Positions 1 to 12,500 of a stretch of DNA of 64,000 bases are shown one piece after another. The notes below the pieces were generated by a model, which did no database searches, was not told where the DNA came from, and saw nothing but the letters and a program-made list of their open reading frames with translations. The first letter of the stretch is position 1. Each line of letters begins with the position of its first letter. The position numbers and the translations under genes are program-made. This DNA is from Owenia fusiformis (taxonomy: Eukaryota > Annelida > Polychaeta > Sabellida > Oweniidae), in NCBI GenBank assembly GCA_903813345.2, contig CAIIXF020000001.1, positions 14,341,915-14,405,914 of the forward strand, given 5' to 3'.

Positions 1-947
1 TTCATTCAGTTTTTGAACCTTGCATGCTCAATATACATGTGTATGCTTATAAAACTAATTCATTTCTTCTTCAGTCTGTCCAAATATGGCTCAATAGACT
101 CACCCCCTGACCCAACTTATGATTTGATTTCTCGCTTAAAACGCGAAATCCATTGGTATAATTGATGAACCTCTGCAGAAGTACCATACAACACCTAATT
201 ATTCATTCTTTCAGTATGTCTACACCCCTGATAGGCTAGGGATCTCCATAGACCAACTGTTTTAAATGCCCCAAGTACTATACATGTAATCAAACGGCTA
301 TACTCTATATCAGTAAGCAAGAATAGTGACATTTGCCCTAAAAGGCTACTCAAATTGAGATGACATTTTTCTGAAAGGTAGGTGGTGTCCACTCAGTGTT
401 TCCCAAAAAGGAAAGACCATACAGGCCCTGTTTTTTGAACCAGGAGCAAAAATATACTCTGAATGTTAATGACACGAGGTGGTAAAAAGGACTCCTCAAG
501 AATATAAAAAACATGTGAAAGAAATTTCATTTTCTGATGGAACAATGCTCTATCACACAGGTCCAATGCTACCCTGGAGTTTTTGGAGATTTGAAATGTC
601 ACCATCTCTAGCCCAGAAAAATGGCTTACTGGCAGTCGAGTTGCCAATAATGTTGATTACCATATCTGGGAGCATCTAGAACGGTTGGTATTTAAATATA
701 CCCAGCCTATCAGGGATGTAGAGGAACTAAAAGAAAGAATAACTAGCAGTTGAATGGTACTTCCGCTTACATCCATCAATTATGCCATCAACCAATGGCT
801 TCCACGTCTTAAGCGAATAATCCAATCAGAGGATGGGTCCGGGGGTGGGTCTATTGAGCTATTTTTGGACAGACTGAAGAAGAAATAAATTAGTTTTATA
901 AGCATACACATGTATATTGAGCATGTGTGGTTCAAAAACTGAATGAA
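1..947. mobile_element. Degenerate foldback (long inverted repeat) element
   Basis: Bases 1-19 (ttcattcagtttttgaacc) are the inverse of bases 929-947 apart from one inserted base. The inverted similarity continues inward (CATACACATGT, the CTGTCCAAA/TTTGGACAG words, CCTGATAGGCT against AGCCTATCAGG, TGACATTT against AAATGTCA). The whole looks like a decayed palindrome centred near 474. Arms are recognisable to about 350 and from about 600. The left edge coincides with the window edge, so it may extend further. No transposase was recognised. Confidence 0.6.
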
Positions 948-2090
948 AACAAGATATAATAGCCAATTATGAAAGACTCATGACAATGTTGTAATTTACT
1001 AAAATTTGGTAGAAATAAGCAATTGTTCGCAAAATCGACGAAAATTGAAAAGGTGTTTTTTGACCCCCATGTCACATAAATGGTCATATTTCTATATGGG
1101 GTTGTTGAAAATGGTGCTATTATATATCATTTTGTTGCAAATTAAATTATCTTTAATATGATATATCATTGTTGGTGTGATTGTTAAAAAATAAATATTT
1201 ATCAGGAATATTGGTTAGGGGGGTGGTTTTTTTTGGCCCACCCTGTATATGATATAACAGTATTCAGGGTTTCAACTTTAAAATTCCTCATTTACAGTAA
1301 CGCCAGTCAATGATGAAAACAATTTATGATTACAACTTTTTAGCATTTTTATGTAACACCTTTATGATGTTTACGTGATACATAAATTTTAAAATAATTA
1401 CTAATTAAAAATGAATTATGCCGAGTCATTCAAACAAATCACATTCAGACAAAGCTCATTTTCATACAGTTATATAACTATGTCCCTTTGCAATGATTGT
1501 TCATGATCATCAGATTCTGCATTAGGGATGGTATCCCAATTATCAACAGCTGTGGAATAACAAAGTTAGTTCCATTGGGGGCAAATGATGGTTTCATAAC
1601 AGCGAAGTGTGGATTTTTTAATAATCAAGTGAAAGACAATTTAACATTTTAAAATTTTGTTAGATGGAGGCCAGGGGAGCATAACAAAATTAACTTCAGT
1701 TTTCTACAACTGTTGATAATTTGACACCATCGTTCACCTTAACAAAATCAATCAAAACTGACAAGAAAAGCCAGTGTAATACAAATGACCCAGACAGATA
1801 TAATTGGATTACACAAATCCTGACATAGACTGTGCCTAAATTGAATATATCTGGCAAACTTGAATTCTTATGAAAGATTTCAGAAAATTTCTCCTTTTTA
1901 TTCTAGCAAAGCATGATGTATATGTCTAATTCTTTTTCGATGGCAGAAAAAAGATGCTATGAGTGAAGGGTGAAATACAAGATCTGTAAGTTTGCTATTT
2001 CTTTCAGTTTAATTGCATTTATATGTACATGAGTAGACTTAAATTTCTGTTTTCTGTTTAAAATCTTTTTTTCTATGAATGAACCTTTCA
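948..2090. other. No gene seen; AT-rich intergenic or intronic DNA
   Basis: Nothing coding is supported. A fragment with a terminal-looking word CCACCCTGTATA near 1238 resembles similar words at 36967, 44133 and 54355, probably old TIR remnants. Confidence 0.4.
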
Positions 2091-2124
2091 CTGTATTTTC
2101 TATTTTCCAATACAATACATAACA

Positions 2125-2240
2125 AGGCATCAGCATGCAAAATGTCACCACCTGACATTTGTCACAGAAATGTTGGAGACTATAACAATATGGCTCCTAT
2201 TGTGTTGGCCATAGCTCCACAAAATCGATACGGATAATCT
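2125..2240. repeat. Dispersed repeat family R1, partial copy
   Basis: Shares words with other copies: AACAAGGCAT, AAAATGTCAC, CATTTGT-ACAGA, GTTGGAGACTATAA and GTGTTGG. Related copies are at 4735-4885, 17197-17310, 40925-41040, 55598-55755 and 63933-64000. No coding capacity; probably an old non-autonomous element. Confidence 0.5.
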
Positions 2241-2311
2241 ACATCATACTGTTTATTCCTATATTTTATGCTTTTTCTCTTGTACAATGTTTTATGGTCA
2301 ATTTATGATAA

Positions 2312-2560
2312 TAAGGGTTTTCTGAAGTGATTTAACTGGGTTGCCAAAAAAGTTTGTTTGGGGAAAAAATTATATAGGCTCATTCAGCGAGGGTGCATTG
2401 GCTTAACATGGGGTTGACTCTTCACTTAGCATCCGGATACCATCAAGTATGTCCCAATGCATGAATGGGGATACATATAGTTGCATAATTAATTTTTTCC
2501 CCAAAGTTGATTTTTGGCAACTCAGCTAAATCATAAACTTCATAAACCCGTAACGATAGT
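2312..2560. mobile_element. Small foldback element (MITE-like)
   Basis: Inverted arms: TTGCCAAAAAAG...GGGGAAAAAATTA (2340-2373) against TAATTTTTTCCCC...TTTTTGGCAA (about 2489-2521). Flanking similarity continues outward to about 2312 and 2560. The non-palindromic middle is about 110 bp. No coding content. Confidence 0.5.
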
Positions 2561-4734
2561 GACTGCGCAGTAAAACATCATACTTTTAAACATTCATACA
2601 TTCAGAAAATGACAAATGAACTATTAGGTATAATAGTGTTTTTAGTTTTTGCTACTTGTTTGTCTTGAATGATCATGCTATAAGTTCCTTGAGTGTATTC
2701 TATTTTGTTCAGGTCTGTTGTGATTCTGAGCCTACATTACTAAGAAATTCTGTAAACAAGTTGGTAATGCTAAGTAGTGTAAGAAAATCAAATTTTCTTA
2801 ACAGGAAAACTCTGATAAAACTGCTTGAATAACACTTACAGTTACTAATTAGTAATTTTGCAGTTTGATTACATTTGCGACAAACTAATGATATTTGATG
2901 TAATGAGTATTGGCTATTCTTCAATATGTATTATAATGACTTCAGTATGAATAAAATTTCTCTTGGTGTAAATGGTCTCGGATTGTTATATTGGTACTTG
3001 AATGGTGGGGAGGAAGGTTATTGGACAGTCTCGTGCCATGTTGGATTATGATTTGGGATAGTTGGGGTTTGTCTTCCTTATGACAGGTATACTCTTGGAT
3101 GTTTTCTTTTTCTTAGTGTGTTTTGTGACCGTTTCTCATTGGCACTTGCACATACATATTTAGGACATTAATATGACATAAATGTAAGACAGAACGAAAT
3201 GATGACTTCAGAGCAAGACATTAAATACAGGCATTTTGCACCTTTTTATCTTAATTATCACATTTCTGTCTACAGATAACATATAATCATTCTTAACTAT
3301 TTTTTTTTATAAATAATGACAATAAAATTAATAATAACAATACAACCAGAAACCAGAAGAGAAGTACAATCAAGTCAGCTAGTAAACTGGTGTTGTCTAA
3401 AATACATCAACAGGTAGTGGCGAATAATTCTTCAAAGTAAATTGAAACCTTGAACATAAATAACATCTTGAACCACACATCTCATTCCGAGTAATTTTCT
3501 GTTGATGATACCCTTATAAATGTCCTGGAATGCTAAGAAGGAAACAATAAATTATTCCAATTCATATCAATTTATCATTTAGATCACATTTGTGGTGATT
3601 ATTAGATGATAAAACACATATATTTCTTCAACGTAAGTGCTGAACATACCATTCATCAAACTAATGTGTCTCTTACACTTAACAGAATCTACATGGTAAC
3701 TTCAAAAAGGATGTCTATCTAAAGCCAAATGTATGGTGAACACCTTTACTCAATCTACTTAAAAACAAATAATTTCTATAAAATGGTGAATCTATATCAA
3801 ACATATTTGGAATTGTAAATCTTCCCAATTACCAAGAGTGAATTGATATTATATTCTAAAACAAACGGGAACTCATTCAACCTTAATAAGAGTCCCTCAT
3901 TTCCAATGATATAGTATTATTACTAATTTTGATATAAAATACTGCACTCTCAAATTCTCCTTATTAGATAACAAATCACCCAGTTATGAAGAAACACTGA
4001 GGATGTAAATCAGAATTTATGAGTATGCATAGGCGTAACATATCTTTTACTATTATCAATGATGCAAATAGAACATCAGTAGGATGATACATTTTCTGCT
4101 TTGAATGATACAGGGAAAGGGTCTGATGGAAGTTATTATTATGTAATCTTTTATAATACTCAAATAAGACATGTATCAAAGGATTCATATCTTATCTCAT
4201 AGAATTCGTAGAATTCCCTCAGCTCAAAGACATTCTGCTGAATATCTGTATGACTTTCACAAATTAAATATCACCTGGCCATGTGGGGAACTAGACACTG
4301 TACTAAGCAAACGTATAGGCAGGAAATATGCCTGGTCATTTTGCCCATAAGTACCCTTTATTCCATAAAAGGCATTTATCGATGCATCCTTAACATATGA
4401 AATAAGTAGATGTGCTCGTATATTTTGAGTTCATTCAGACATACTGCTTGACCAAAACACTTATTGATTTTTCAGTCACCATCTGAGTGATTCCTATTTA
4501 ATTACACATAGAGATCTTTTTCGTATTATTTGTAAATTAGTCATACTTAAGGAACCTGCTGTTTTCCAAGCAATTTGACTTTTAGATTTCCATTTCTATT
4601 GTATCACTAATTTCCCTGTCATCCCTGACCATGAACATTATTGCATTAATAGGAATACTAACATGCACTTCTAGATTCCAAACCTTGGGGCATGGGATTG
4701 AAGGTAAGGTAGAGGAACGCCATCTATTAAAACA
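2561..4734. other. No gene seen
   Basis: AT-rich, no supported exon on either strand, no clear repeat structure. It may contain further introns or exons of the ubiquitin-like-fold gene that I could not identify. Confidence 0.35.
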
Positions 4735-4885
4735 TATAGACAAGGCACTATTTAACAAAATGTCACAACCTGCCATTTGTTACAGACATTGAATGCCAAC
4801 TACTTAATGTTTCCAACTGCTGAACACTGTCCACAAAAGATTTGGAGACTACAACCAGATATAACGATTTTTGGTTGTGACATAA
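4735..4885. repeat. Dispersed repeat family R1 copy
   Basis: Starts ACAAGGCA, then AAAATGTCACAACCTGCCAT, TTGTTACAGACA, TGCTGAACAC and TTGGAGACTACAA, ending near TTGGTTGTGACATAA. Aligns over its length with 55598-55755. Confidence 0.5.
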
Positions 4886-5279
4886 AAATCTATATGAATT
4901 CACTGTATCAAGGCACTTTCCAAGAACTCTCCGTATACTGATGTTTACACAAAGAAAAAGTAAATACGTAACTCTGTTACGAAAGAAGTAAAGCACAGTT
5001 CAAGGATGTGACGAACAAAACACAATACTAACGATCCATTCACAAAACAGTGTGTTGATTACTTTCAATTAATTAAATGAGTTAATGCTTGAATGATGCC
5101 CTGTGCATTGTTCTATACCCTCTTTGAAGTACATTCATGTTTAATCAATATAAAAGGTTCAGCTTAAAGGAATAGCTATATCAATAACAATATTGATTTT
5201 TATATCTGTGATGTCACCTTCCTGTTCTTTCAATTAAGTTAGAACATTTACCTGTACCTGACCATTTACATGATCCAGG

Positions 5280-5722
5280 TGCAACATACGTGCTGACACA
5301 AGGACAAGTTGCATGCCTAAGATGTAACATTTAGAGCTGACCCACCAGTTACAAAACCCAAGGTGTAACAAAGGACCATTACTATGACCCTATATGTGAC
5401 AAATGTGCTACGGGACCATTAAAATGACCTAATATGTGACAAAAGTGATCACCTAGAGTACCAATGATGTGACCTAATGTGTGACAAAAGTACTAACTTA
5501 AATGATCTTTAACATGACCTAATGTGTGACAAAAGTCCTAATAGCTTAGAGGACCAAGTACATGGCCCAGGATGTGACAAAAATCCTAACTTAGAGGACC
5601 AAGTACTTGATCCAGGATGTGACAAAAATCCTAACTTAGAGGACCAAGTACTTGACCCAGGATGTGACAAAAATCCTAACTCAGAGGACCAAGTACATGA
5701 CCCAGGATGTGACATAAGTGCC
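5280..5722. repeat. 45-bp tandem repeat (minisatellite), about 9 units
   Basis: The best-kept units (5550-5710) are 45 bp: gaggaccaagtacttgaccc followed by aggatgtgacaaaaatccta. Units to the left are increasingly diverged (GACCTAATGTGTGACAAAAG). 45 is a multiple of three, so both strands stay open (15-residue CDKNPNLEDQVLDPG on plus); this is a by-product of the repeat, not evidence of a gene. Confidence 0.8.
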
Positions 5723-6539
5723 GACCCTTTTAAGATGCAAAACAGATAAATAATATATATTCCATCACTGCACCTGTTTCAATATATCCATTCCATGTTC
5801 TATGTGGGTCTACATGATGTTTATCATACAACTTCGAGCCATCAAAGTATCTGGTGCATTTAGTACTTGAGACTGCATACTGACACTGAAATTATGAGCT
5901 CATTTGGATGGAATTATATCTATCATTGAAGGACACTCCCAATCCTACCTAAAATCCATGACTTTCTCCGCAAGGTAGCTACCTCTGTAAGGTAACATGG
6001 CATACAGAAAGTTCCCCCTGAATAGAAAGTCCTGGTGTTAGAGGTATCAAAAACTAATTTGTCACTTTCGCTCACTTATCGATACATGATGATGTATTGC
6101 CTAAGACACTGGCACAGGCAATGATGCACCATTTCCTTCCTTCTCGAAAAATACATCAGAATGTATGTTTGCATAAGGTGATCATCCCCTGGTCTATTTC
6201 TTGATGTTGTATGAGAGGGAATTAGGGGGCATAACAAAGGGGCTCGGTGCAAGATTCAAAGAGTGTGCTTGATCCTACTTGCAAACTCATTTATAGCTGT
6301 TTAGATGCATCATGATATATCAAATCCTCGTTTCCTTCTCTTTGAATGTGCCATTTACAAGCAGTATATAAAAGACAGATTGGTAAATCAATTTATTTCT
6401 CTTATCACCCATTATAGTATGGAGAGTTTAACAGATGTGCTAACATACTGTACATGTAATGGCATAAAATGAATTAAATGAAAGGCACAATTCCCATTTT
6501 TTGTTGAACAATTCTCAGTAAGATATTATTAAGACTTAC
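5723..6539. other. No gene seen
   Basis: Unique AT-rich sequence between the 45-bp minisatellite and the exon at 6540. No exon candidate was convincing. Confidence 0.35.
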
Positions 6540-6591
6540 CTATTTTCTATTGCACCAATGTCAAAGCCCAACTGGGCAGCTATATTGGCAT
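6540..6591 (-). CDS. Probable third exon of the ubiquitin-like-fold gene
   Basis: 52 nt, acceptor tctctgtattttcag, donor gtaagt. It joins in phase to read DANIAAQLGFDIGAIEN and leaves AG. Both splice sites are near consensus and the phase agrees, but the 25-kb intron and short length leave room for a chance match or for missing exons between. Confidence 0.5.
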
Positions 6592-9500
6592 CTGAAAATA
6601 CAGAGAAGAAAAACATGAAGAAATAGCAAAATATACATTCATAGGATGTAAGGATGTTGTTATACCCAGGGATGTTTTTTCTGATGCTTTGTTCTCAGAT
6701 AGTTCATAATATTGACTTTCCCCATATAACGAGGGAAACCATATGGATATGGCAAAGGATGAGAAAACCTGAACAAAAATCAAATACGAATAATACAAGG
6801 GGTTTTCATGTCCTATTTGTATAGTACTTTACCTCATCCATATGGTTTCCCTCTGCACCCTTAGTCAATGGTGACTTAAAATGTATTGAATCTGCTCCAT
6901 TCCATGGATATGTACTCATATACTATGATTCTTGAACATAAAATAATGGATCGGAGCAAATAAGACATATTTGATAGGACTAGGGGCATCATAGATTTCA
7001 ATGGCATTCTCTTCAGTTTGAATCACAGATTGCTAAGAAAGAGATGCAATAAATTTGAAAATAGATACAGGGAGACAGTTTGAATAGTGACTTGGACAAA
7101 TAAGTCATTCCACCATCAAATTCCATGGAAATGTATTGTTAATATGCTTGTGCAAAAGTAATGCAAATGTAAATGTGAAATTCATTAACCCTTATCGAGT
7201 ACTCCAGATATCAATTACAAGGTCTCACAAATTGAAACTAACAGATGAGAAAATTTGGACCAACTGGCCTATAGATAATTATATCCTATTATATAATTCA
7301 ATGCTACTCATTTACAAAATACTAGTGCACAATAGGGATAATAGAATCCTACAGACAGATTAGTGCATAATAATAAAAATTAGTGCATTAAAATATATAT
7401 TGTTACTAAAATATTATAAGAAGCAGGGTGTCAGAAAAACAAAAGGTATGAAACCATTCCTACTTAGTTTGTATCTCATTCCTTTAATAAAGAGGTGTCA
7501 TATGTAACATAATTGGCAACTCTGATCAACAGTGATCATAGAGTTGATCCATAGTGATCATATGGTTGATCAACAGTGATCATATAGTTGATCAAAAGGG
7601 ATCTTATAGTTGATCAGCAGTGATCAAATAGTTGATCAACAGAAATCATAAAGCTGATCAACAGTGATCATAGAGCTGATCAACAGGGATCTTATAGTTG
7701 ATCAGCAGTGATCAAATAATAGTTGATCAACAGAAATCATATAGTTGATCAACAGTGATCATATAGCTGATCAACAGTGATCATATAGTTGATCAACAGT
7801 GATCATATAGTTGATCAACAGTGATCAAATAGTTGCTCAACAGTAATCATAGAGCTGATCAACAGGAATCATACAGTTGATCAACAATGATCAAAACGTT
7901 GATCAACAGTGTTCATATAGCAGATCAACAGTGATCATATAGTTGATCAACAGTGTTCATATAGCTGATCAACAGTGATCATATGGTTGATCAAGTGATC
8001 ATATAGTTGATACACAGTGATCATATAGTGAAGGTTTACTGCAGCAAGAAGCAAACAAAAGTGCTATGGATTACCTAACTGCAGAATAAAAACAGATCAT
8101 GCAGTATTAACTCACTTTAATGAATTACTAGGAAATCATACTTATTCGAATCCTAATTACGAGGAAATCAAACTTATTCCAAATTACTCAGAAATTAAAC
8201 TTATTGTGTCACATCGTCTCACTAAAAGAATATTTTTAATATTCCAACATATATTTCTTACATTTTTCTACGATGCATAAATAAATGTTAGTGATCGTCA
8301 TGTCTTTCACGTATATCCTATTTAATATACAATAGTTCCCATTTCTTCTAAACAAAAATCATTAATTAATCCCCCCCTATTGAAAAACATAAACCATGAC
8401 TATGTAACATTTATAAATGTAGATAACTGTAGAACTCAAAGCAACAGCTAAGATCAAGCAAAAGCAGTAAGCAACCCAGTATGCAATATGCTACCTACAA
8501 AAAGTATAAATTAAAAACATGGTGTCAGACAGAAGCTGAGGGGGAAGTGCGAGGAAGAACAGAAGAAAATGTCACATACTCTTTTTATTACAAGAGCATT
8601 CCACTGGTAGCGCCACAACCTTGCCATTGTCATTGTTATTCTGCTCTTCCCCTGCAAAAAAACATATCGATTAAAGGGGGAGGAGTTAAGCTTGAAACCA
8701 AGGTACAAAATGCCATGTCGGTCTTGCTGTATACTTGTATATATACGAGAAACTAATTATGTGCGTTATAAAACTAATCAATCAACCACTGGAAGTGTTT
8801 AACCAATCAGAATAAAGTGAGATCAAAGGGCATTAATTTTGATTATGAGCTGTAACTGTAATATTGTAGAAGTACAGTCCTAAAATTACAATATTCATGC
8901 CAGAATTGGCAGAACTTTGTCGTACGGATTTCTGATTTCTACGATACCTCCAGAACAAGATTGATTAGATTATGCTGCACATTACTCCTGTTTACGTAAG
9001 GACTCAATCTGGTATATAGAGTTTTCAATTTGAATTCAAGAGGGTGGCATAATCTATGACGCAAGACCTGTATGACGTTTCTTAACCAGCAAGGCTACTT
9101 ACTTACTTAACTCAAAACATCTCTGTAACTCTGAAGAAGGAATAAAGCTGAAATAGACTCAGTTGTAAAATAGCTTCAGGAAGAGAAAGATTTATTTGTG
9201 ACAGATTAATGCCATTTAGACCCGAGAAAGGAGAAATAAATAGAACCTGGGAAGAATTCATTGTAGGTACAGTAATACTAAATAAGATATCTTCATTAAA
9301 TAGGGTGGGGATAGTTTATAGGCCTATGCTGTAGAAACAACATAATTAAGAGATTGTTTTCAAGATACGTCAACTCAATGTTCTGTCAAAAATATATTTA
9401 GTATTTGTATTTAAATGATGCTTCAAAGGATAACTTTACATTCATATTTCCGACGAATAATTTATGTTAGTATTTTTGAGCCACCATTTTTTGCCTTTGT

Positions 9501-12500
9501 TGCTTTTTCTTCCTGGCCATGCCACTGATACAAGTTGAAAATCAAAATATATGCATGCATACTAAATGGAACTACCAAAAAGTGATTGTGAACAAATAGA
9601 CATATCATAAACCAAAGATTTCTTAAGTAGAAGACAACAACATTTTAAAATAAAACTAAGAGAACCCTCAAAGAATTCAAACCATTGTATTAAGAAAGTA
9701 GTTCACAGTATTTTAGAAAACAATGAGATAACAGACAAATAAATAAGACAAAGAATGCTGCAAGTTGTACGCCTAACTTAGTTTGTATTCTAAATGCATA
9801 GTTTCATTTTCATTTCTTTATTTAGTAGGTGATTTGTTTATGTGTGCCCAGAATGGCAATCATCACAGATTGTTTTATAATGCCTGGCGACCAACGTTCC
9901 AATTGTATTTTGATTGTTAATTGTGATGCGGCAAGAATCATCACTGTGACTTGAATAAAGAGTTCCGTCCATTAATCGTAACGCTTAAATCCACAGTAAG
10001 AGTAGCACCTATTACATTAAACAATCCATCCATCTGAAACCTTTATAGCAAATAACTTGCAAAATCAGAAAAATCACAACTGACTTAAACATGTATGTAG
10101 GGGGCCTTTCCCTATATCTTATTTACACTTACAAAAATATACAATTGTATATGAAATAAAACCAGAACAACGGCAACGCCAAAGCGTAGCGAATCCCATC
10201 GAACAGAAATGGCTGGCATTTTTACAAACGAAGCGCAAATATCATAAAACAACACACCAGAAAGGCCACCATTTTCAAAATGGTTGCTCACTAGCCAAGT
10301 TGTCATCAGGAGAAATAATATGCTTTTAAGTAGCCACCTCTAAAATTTTTGAAAAATCGCACACATGCTTGTTAAATAACACACATAAAAATGGTGGCCA
10401 TTTTTCAAAATGGCCGACTACTCCCTAAAGTTTTATTAGACAATGTGCCATGCTTAAAGTATTCACATATCAATTATGAACAAAATCGCTCCACTACTTT
10501 TCGAGTTATAGTAAAATACGTTAAAATGGCGGCCATTTTTCAAAATTGTTTTCAAAATGGCCGCCTTCTACCAAAAGTGTCATAGGACAGTGTGCCATGC
10601 TTATAGTATTCACATACCAAATATGAACAAAATCGCTCGACTACTTTTCGAGTTATTGTAAAATACGTTAAAATGGCGGCCATTTTGAAAAATGGCCACC
10701 TTCTTCCAAAAGTGTCTTTAGACAGTGTGCAATGCTTATAGTATCCACATACCAAATATGAACAAAATCGCTCCATTACTTTTTGAGTTACAGCAAAAAT
10801 CGTAAAATGACGAGTAAAGGCCGCCATTTTTCAAGATGGCTGCCATGTGCTTCTTTAATATCTACATTTGTAGCATTATTAACGTCCTTTATAATTTTTT
10901 TACATTTAAAACATATTGCTATTACAGTTTACATATTGCACCTAAATTACTGTAAAATCTTCACTAAAATGGCCGCCATTTTGAAATGAGCGGCCATTTT
11001 GAAAATCAGCTTTCGAGCAGAACTTCTAACCCCATAGGGTATATGTGTACAAAATATGAACAAAATCTGGCCAACCGTATTTGAGTTATTGCCCGGACGG
11101 ACGGACGGACGGACAGACGGACGGACGTACGTACGTACGGACGGACGGACGGACGGAGGCGTTCCCTATATCCCTCCGAACTTCGTTCGATGGGATAACA
11201 AGCAAATAAAACCTGTAAAAGTGGAACACCCCTGATAGTAGGACACCTTTGTTAGTAGAACACTTTTCAGAATCCCAAGACCAAATAACTTATGTAAAAT
11301 GAACCTCTATAAGTGGAACACCTCCAAACTGGAACACTTTTTAGAGGTACCAAAGGTGTTTTGCTTAGATAGATTTTTCTGTAATATGATTGGCAGTTTT
11401 GTGCTCAGACATGAATTTCAGCAATCTATTTGATGAAGATATAAACAGATAATATGGAACTGGCTTAATTTTCTCAATTTTTTTTTCGTACACATACATC
11501 TAAAATACATAATGCAGAAATAATTACTGAAAACTTGAAAATGACACCAAAAGTAATTTGTGGAAATCAACAGTGAGGTTAAGTTTCATGTCTTTAAAAG
11601 AATTTGTATGTCAATGTGTAATATTAGGACCTTAAGGGATTACTGTACCTCTCTCGATTGTTTTTTCTAGGGACCTTATGAGAACTATTTTCCTTATACC
11701 AATACACTCATATTAGAAAGAAAATATGAAGAGGAGAGCCAATCACTAGAAGACTTTACAAATTGGCATACAGGATCTCTTAAAAACATGAAGCTGAACC
11801 TCCTTGATATGATCTCAATCTGACATAGGTGGCAGAGATGACCACACAACCTGAGGATGCATACATAAACAAATCTTTGCATGCTGATTTGAATGAAACT
11901 TTCCACAGGCAACTGTACCATCTATTTGTTAAGTGTGCTGAAATGAATTGAATCGAAAGAAAAATGTTTTCTATGTTATCTTGCTATTTACGGTTCTACA
12001 AATCCCTATTCACCCAATAACACTTCAAAGTTATCTATAAACGCTTGGATCTCACATATGTTCCGGAAAGGTGCAAACCAATTTTGTAATATAGGCAAAG
12101 TTATTTATAATGTTGCTTCGGTGTGTTAGAATTGTGTTTTCTGAGTTCAACCAATTACAACTGATGGCAAAACATTACATGTTTAGTTTATCATTAATTA
12201 CTACCATATTTGGCACTATTTGTCCTCAGCGCCTAAAAAGGAATCAAATAGCATCTTATAGTAAGGAACCATGAACAAGGGACCTTAAACAGTGAGGGAA
12301 AATGAAGAGCCATGAGTGAGGAGGAAGGGAGCATTAACAGGAAGGCTAGAGAGGGGGTGGAAAGGAGAAGAAAGAGCATTAAAAAGGAGCTAGAGGGGCC
12401 ATAAAAATCCTATCCATCTCCAAGGATGGCCATATTTTCTATAATGTTAACTTTAGATCCTGTTTAGCCCAGTCTTTATTTTAAACAAAGCAAGATCTCC

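Noticed and set aside
5509-5749. Repeat proteins on both strands at the 45-bp array
   Set aside because: Both strands are open only because the unit length is a multiple of three; no start or regulatory support.
7519-8030. CRISPR array
   Set aside because: Repeats are directly contiguous without unique spacers, and the window is animal DNA.
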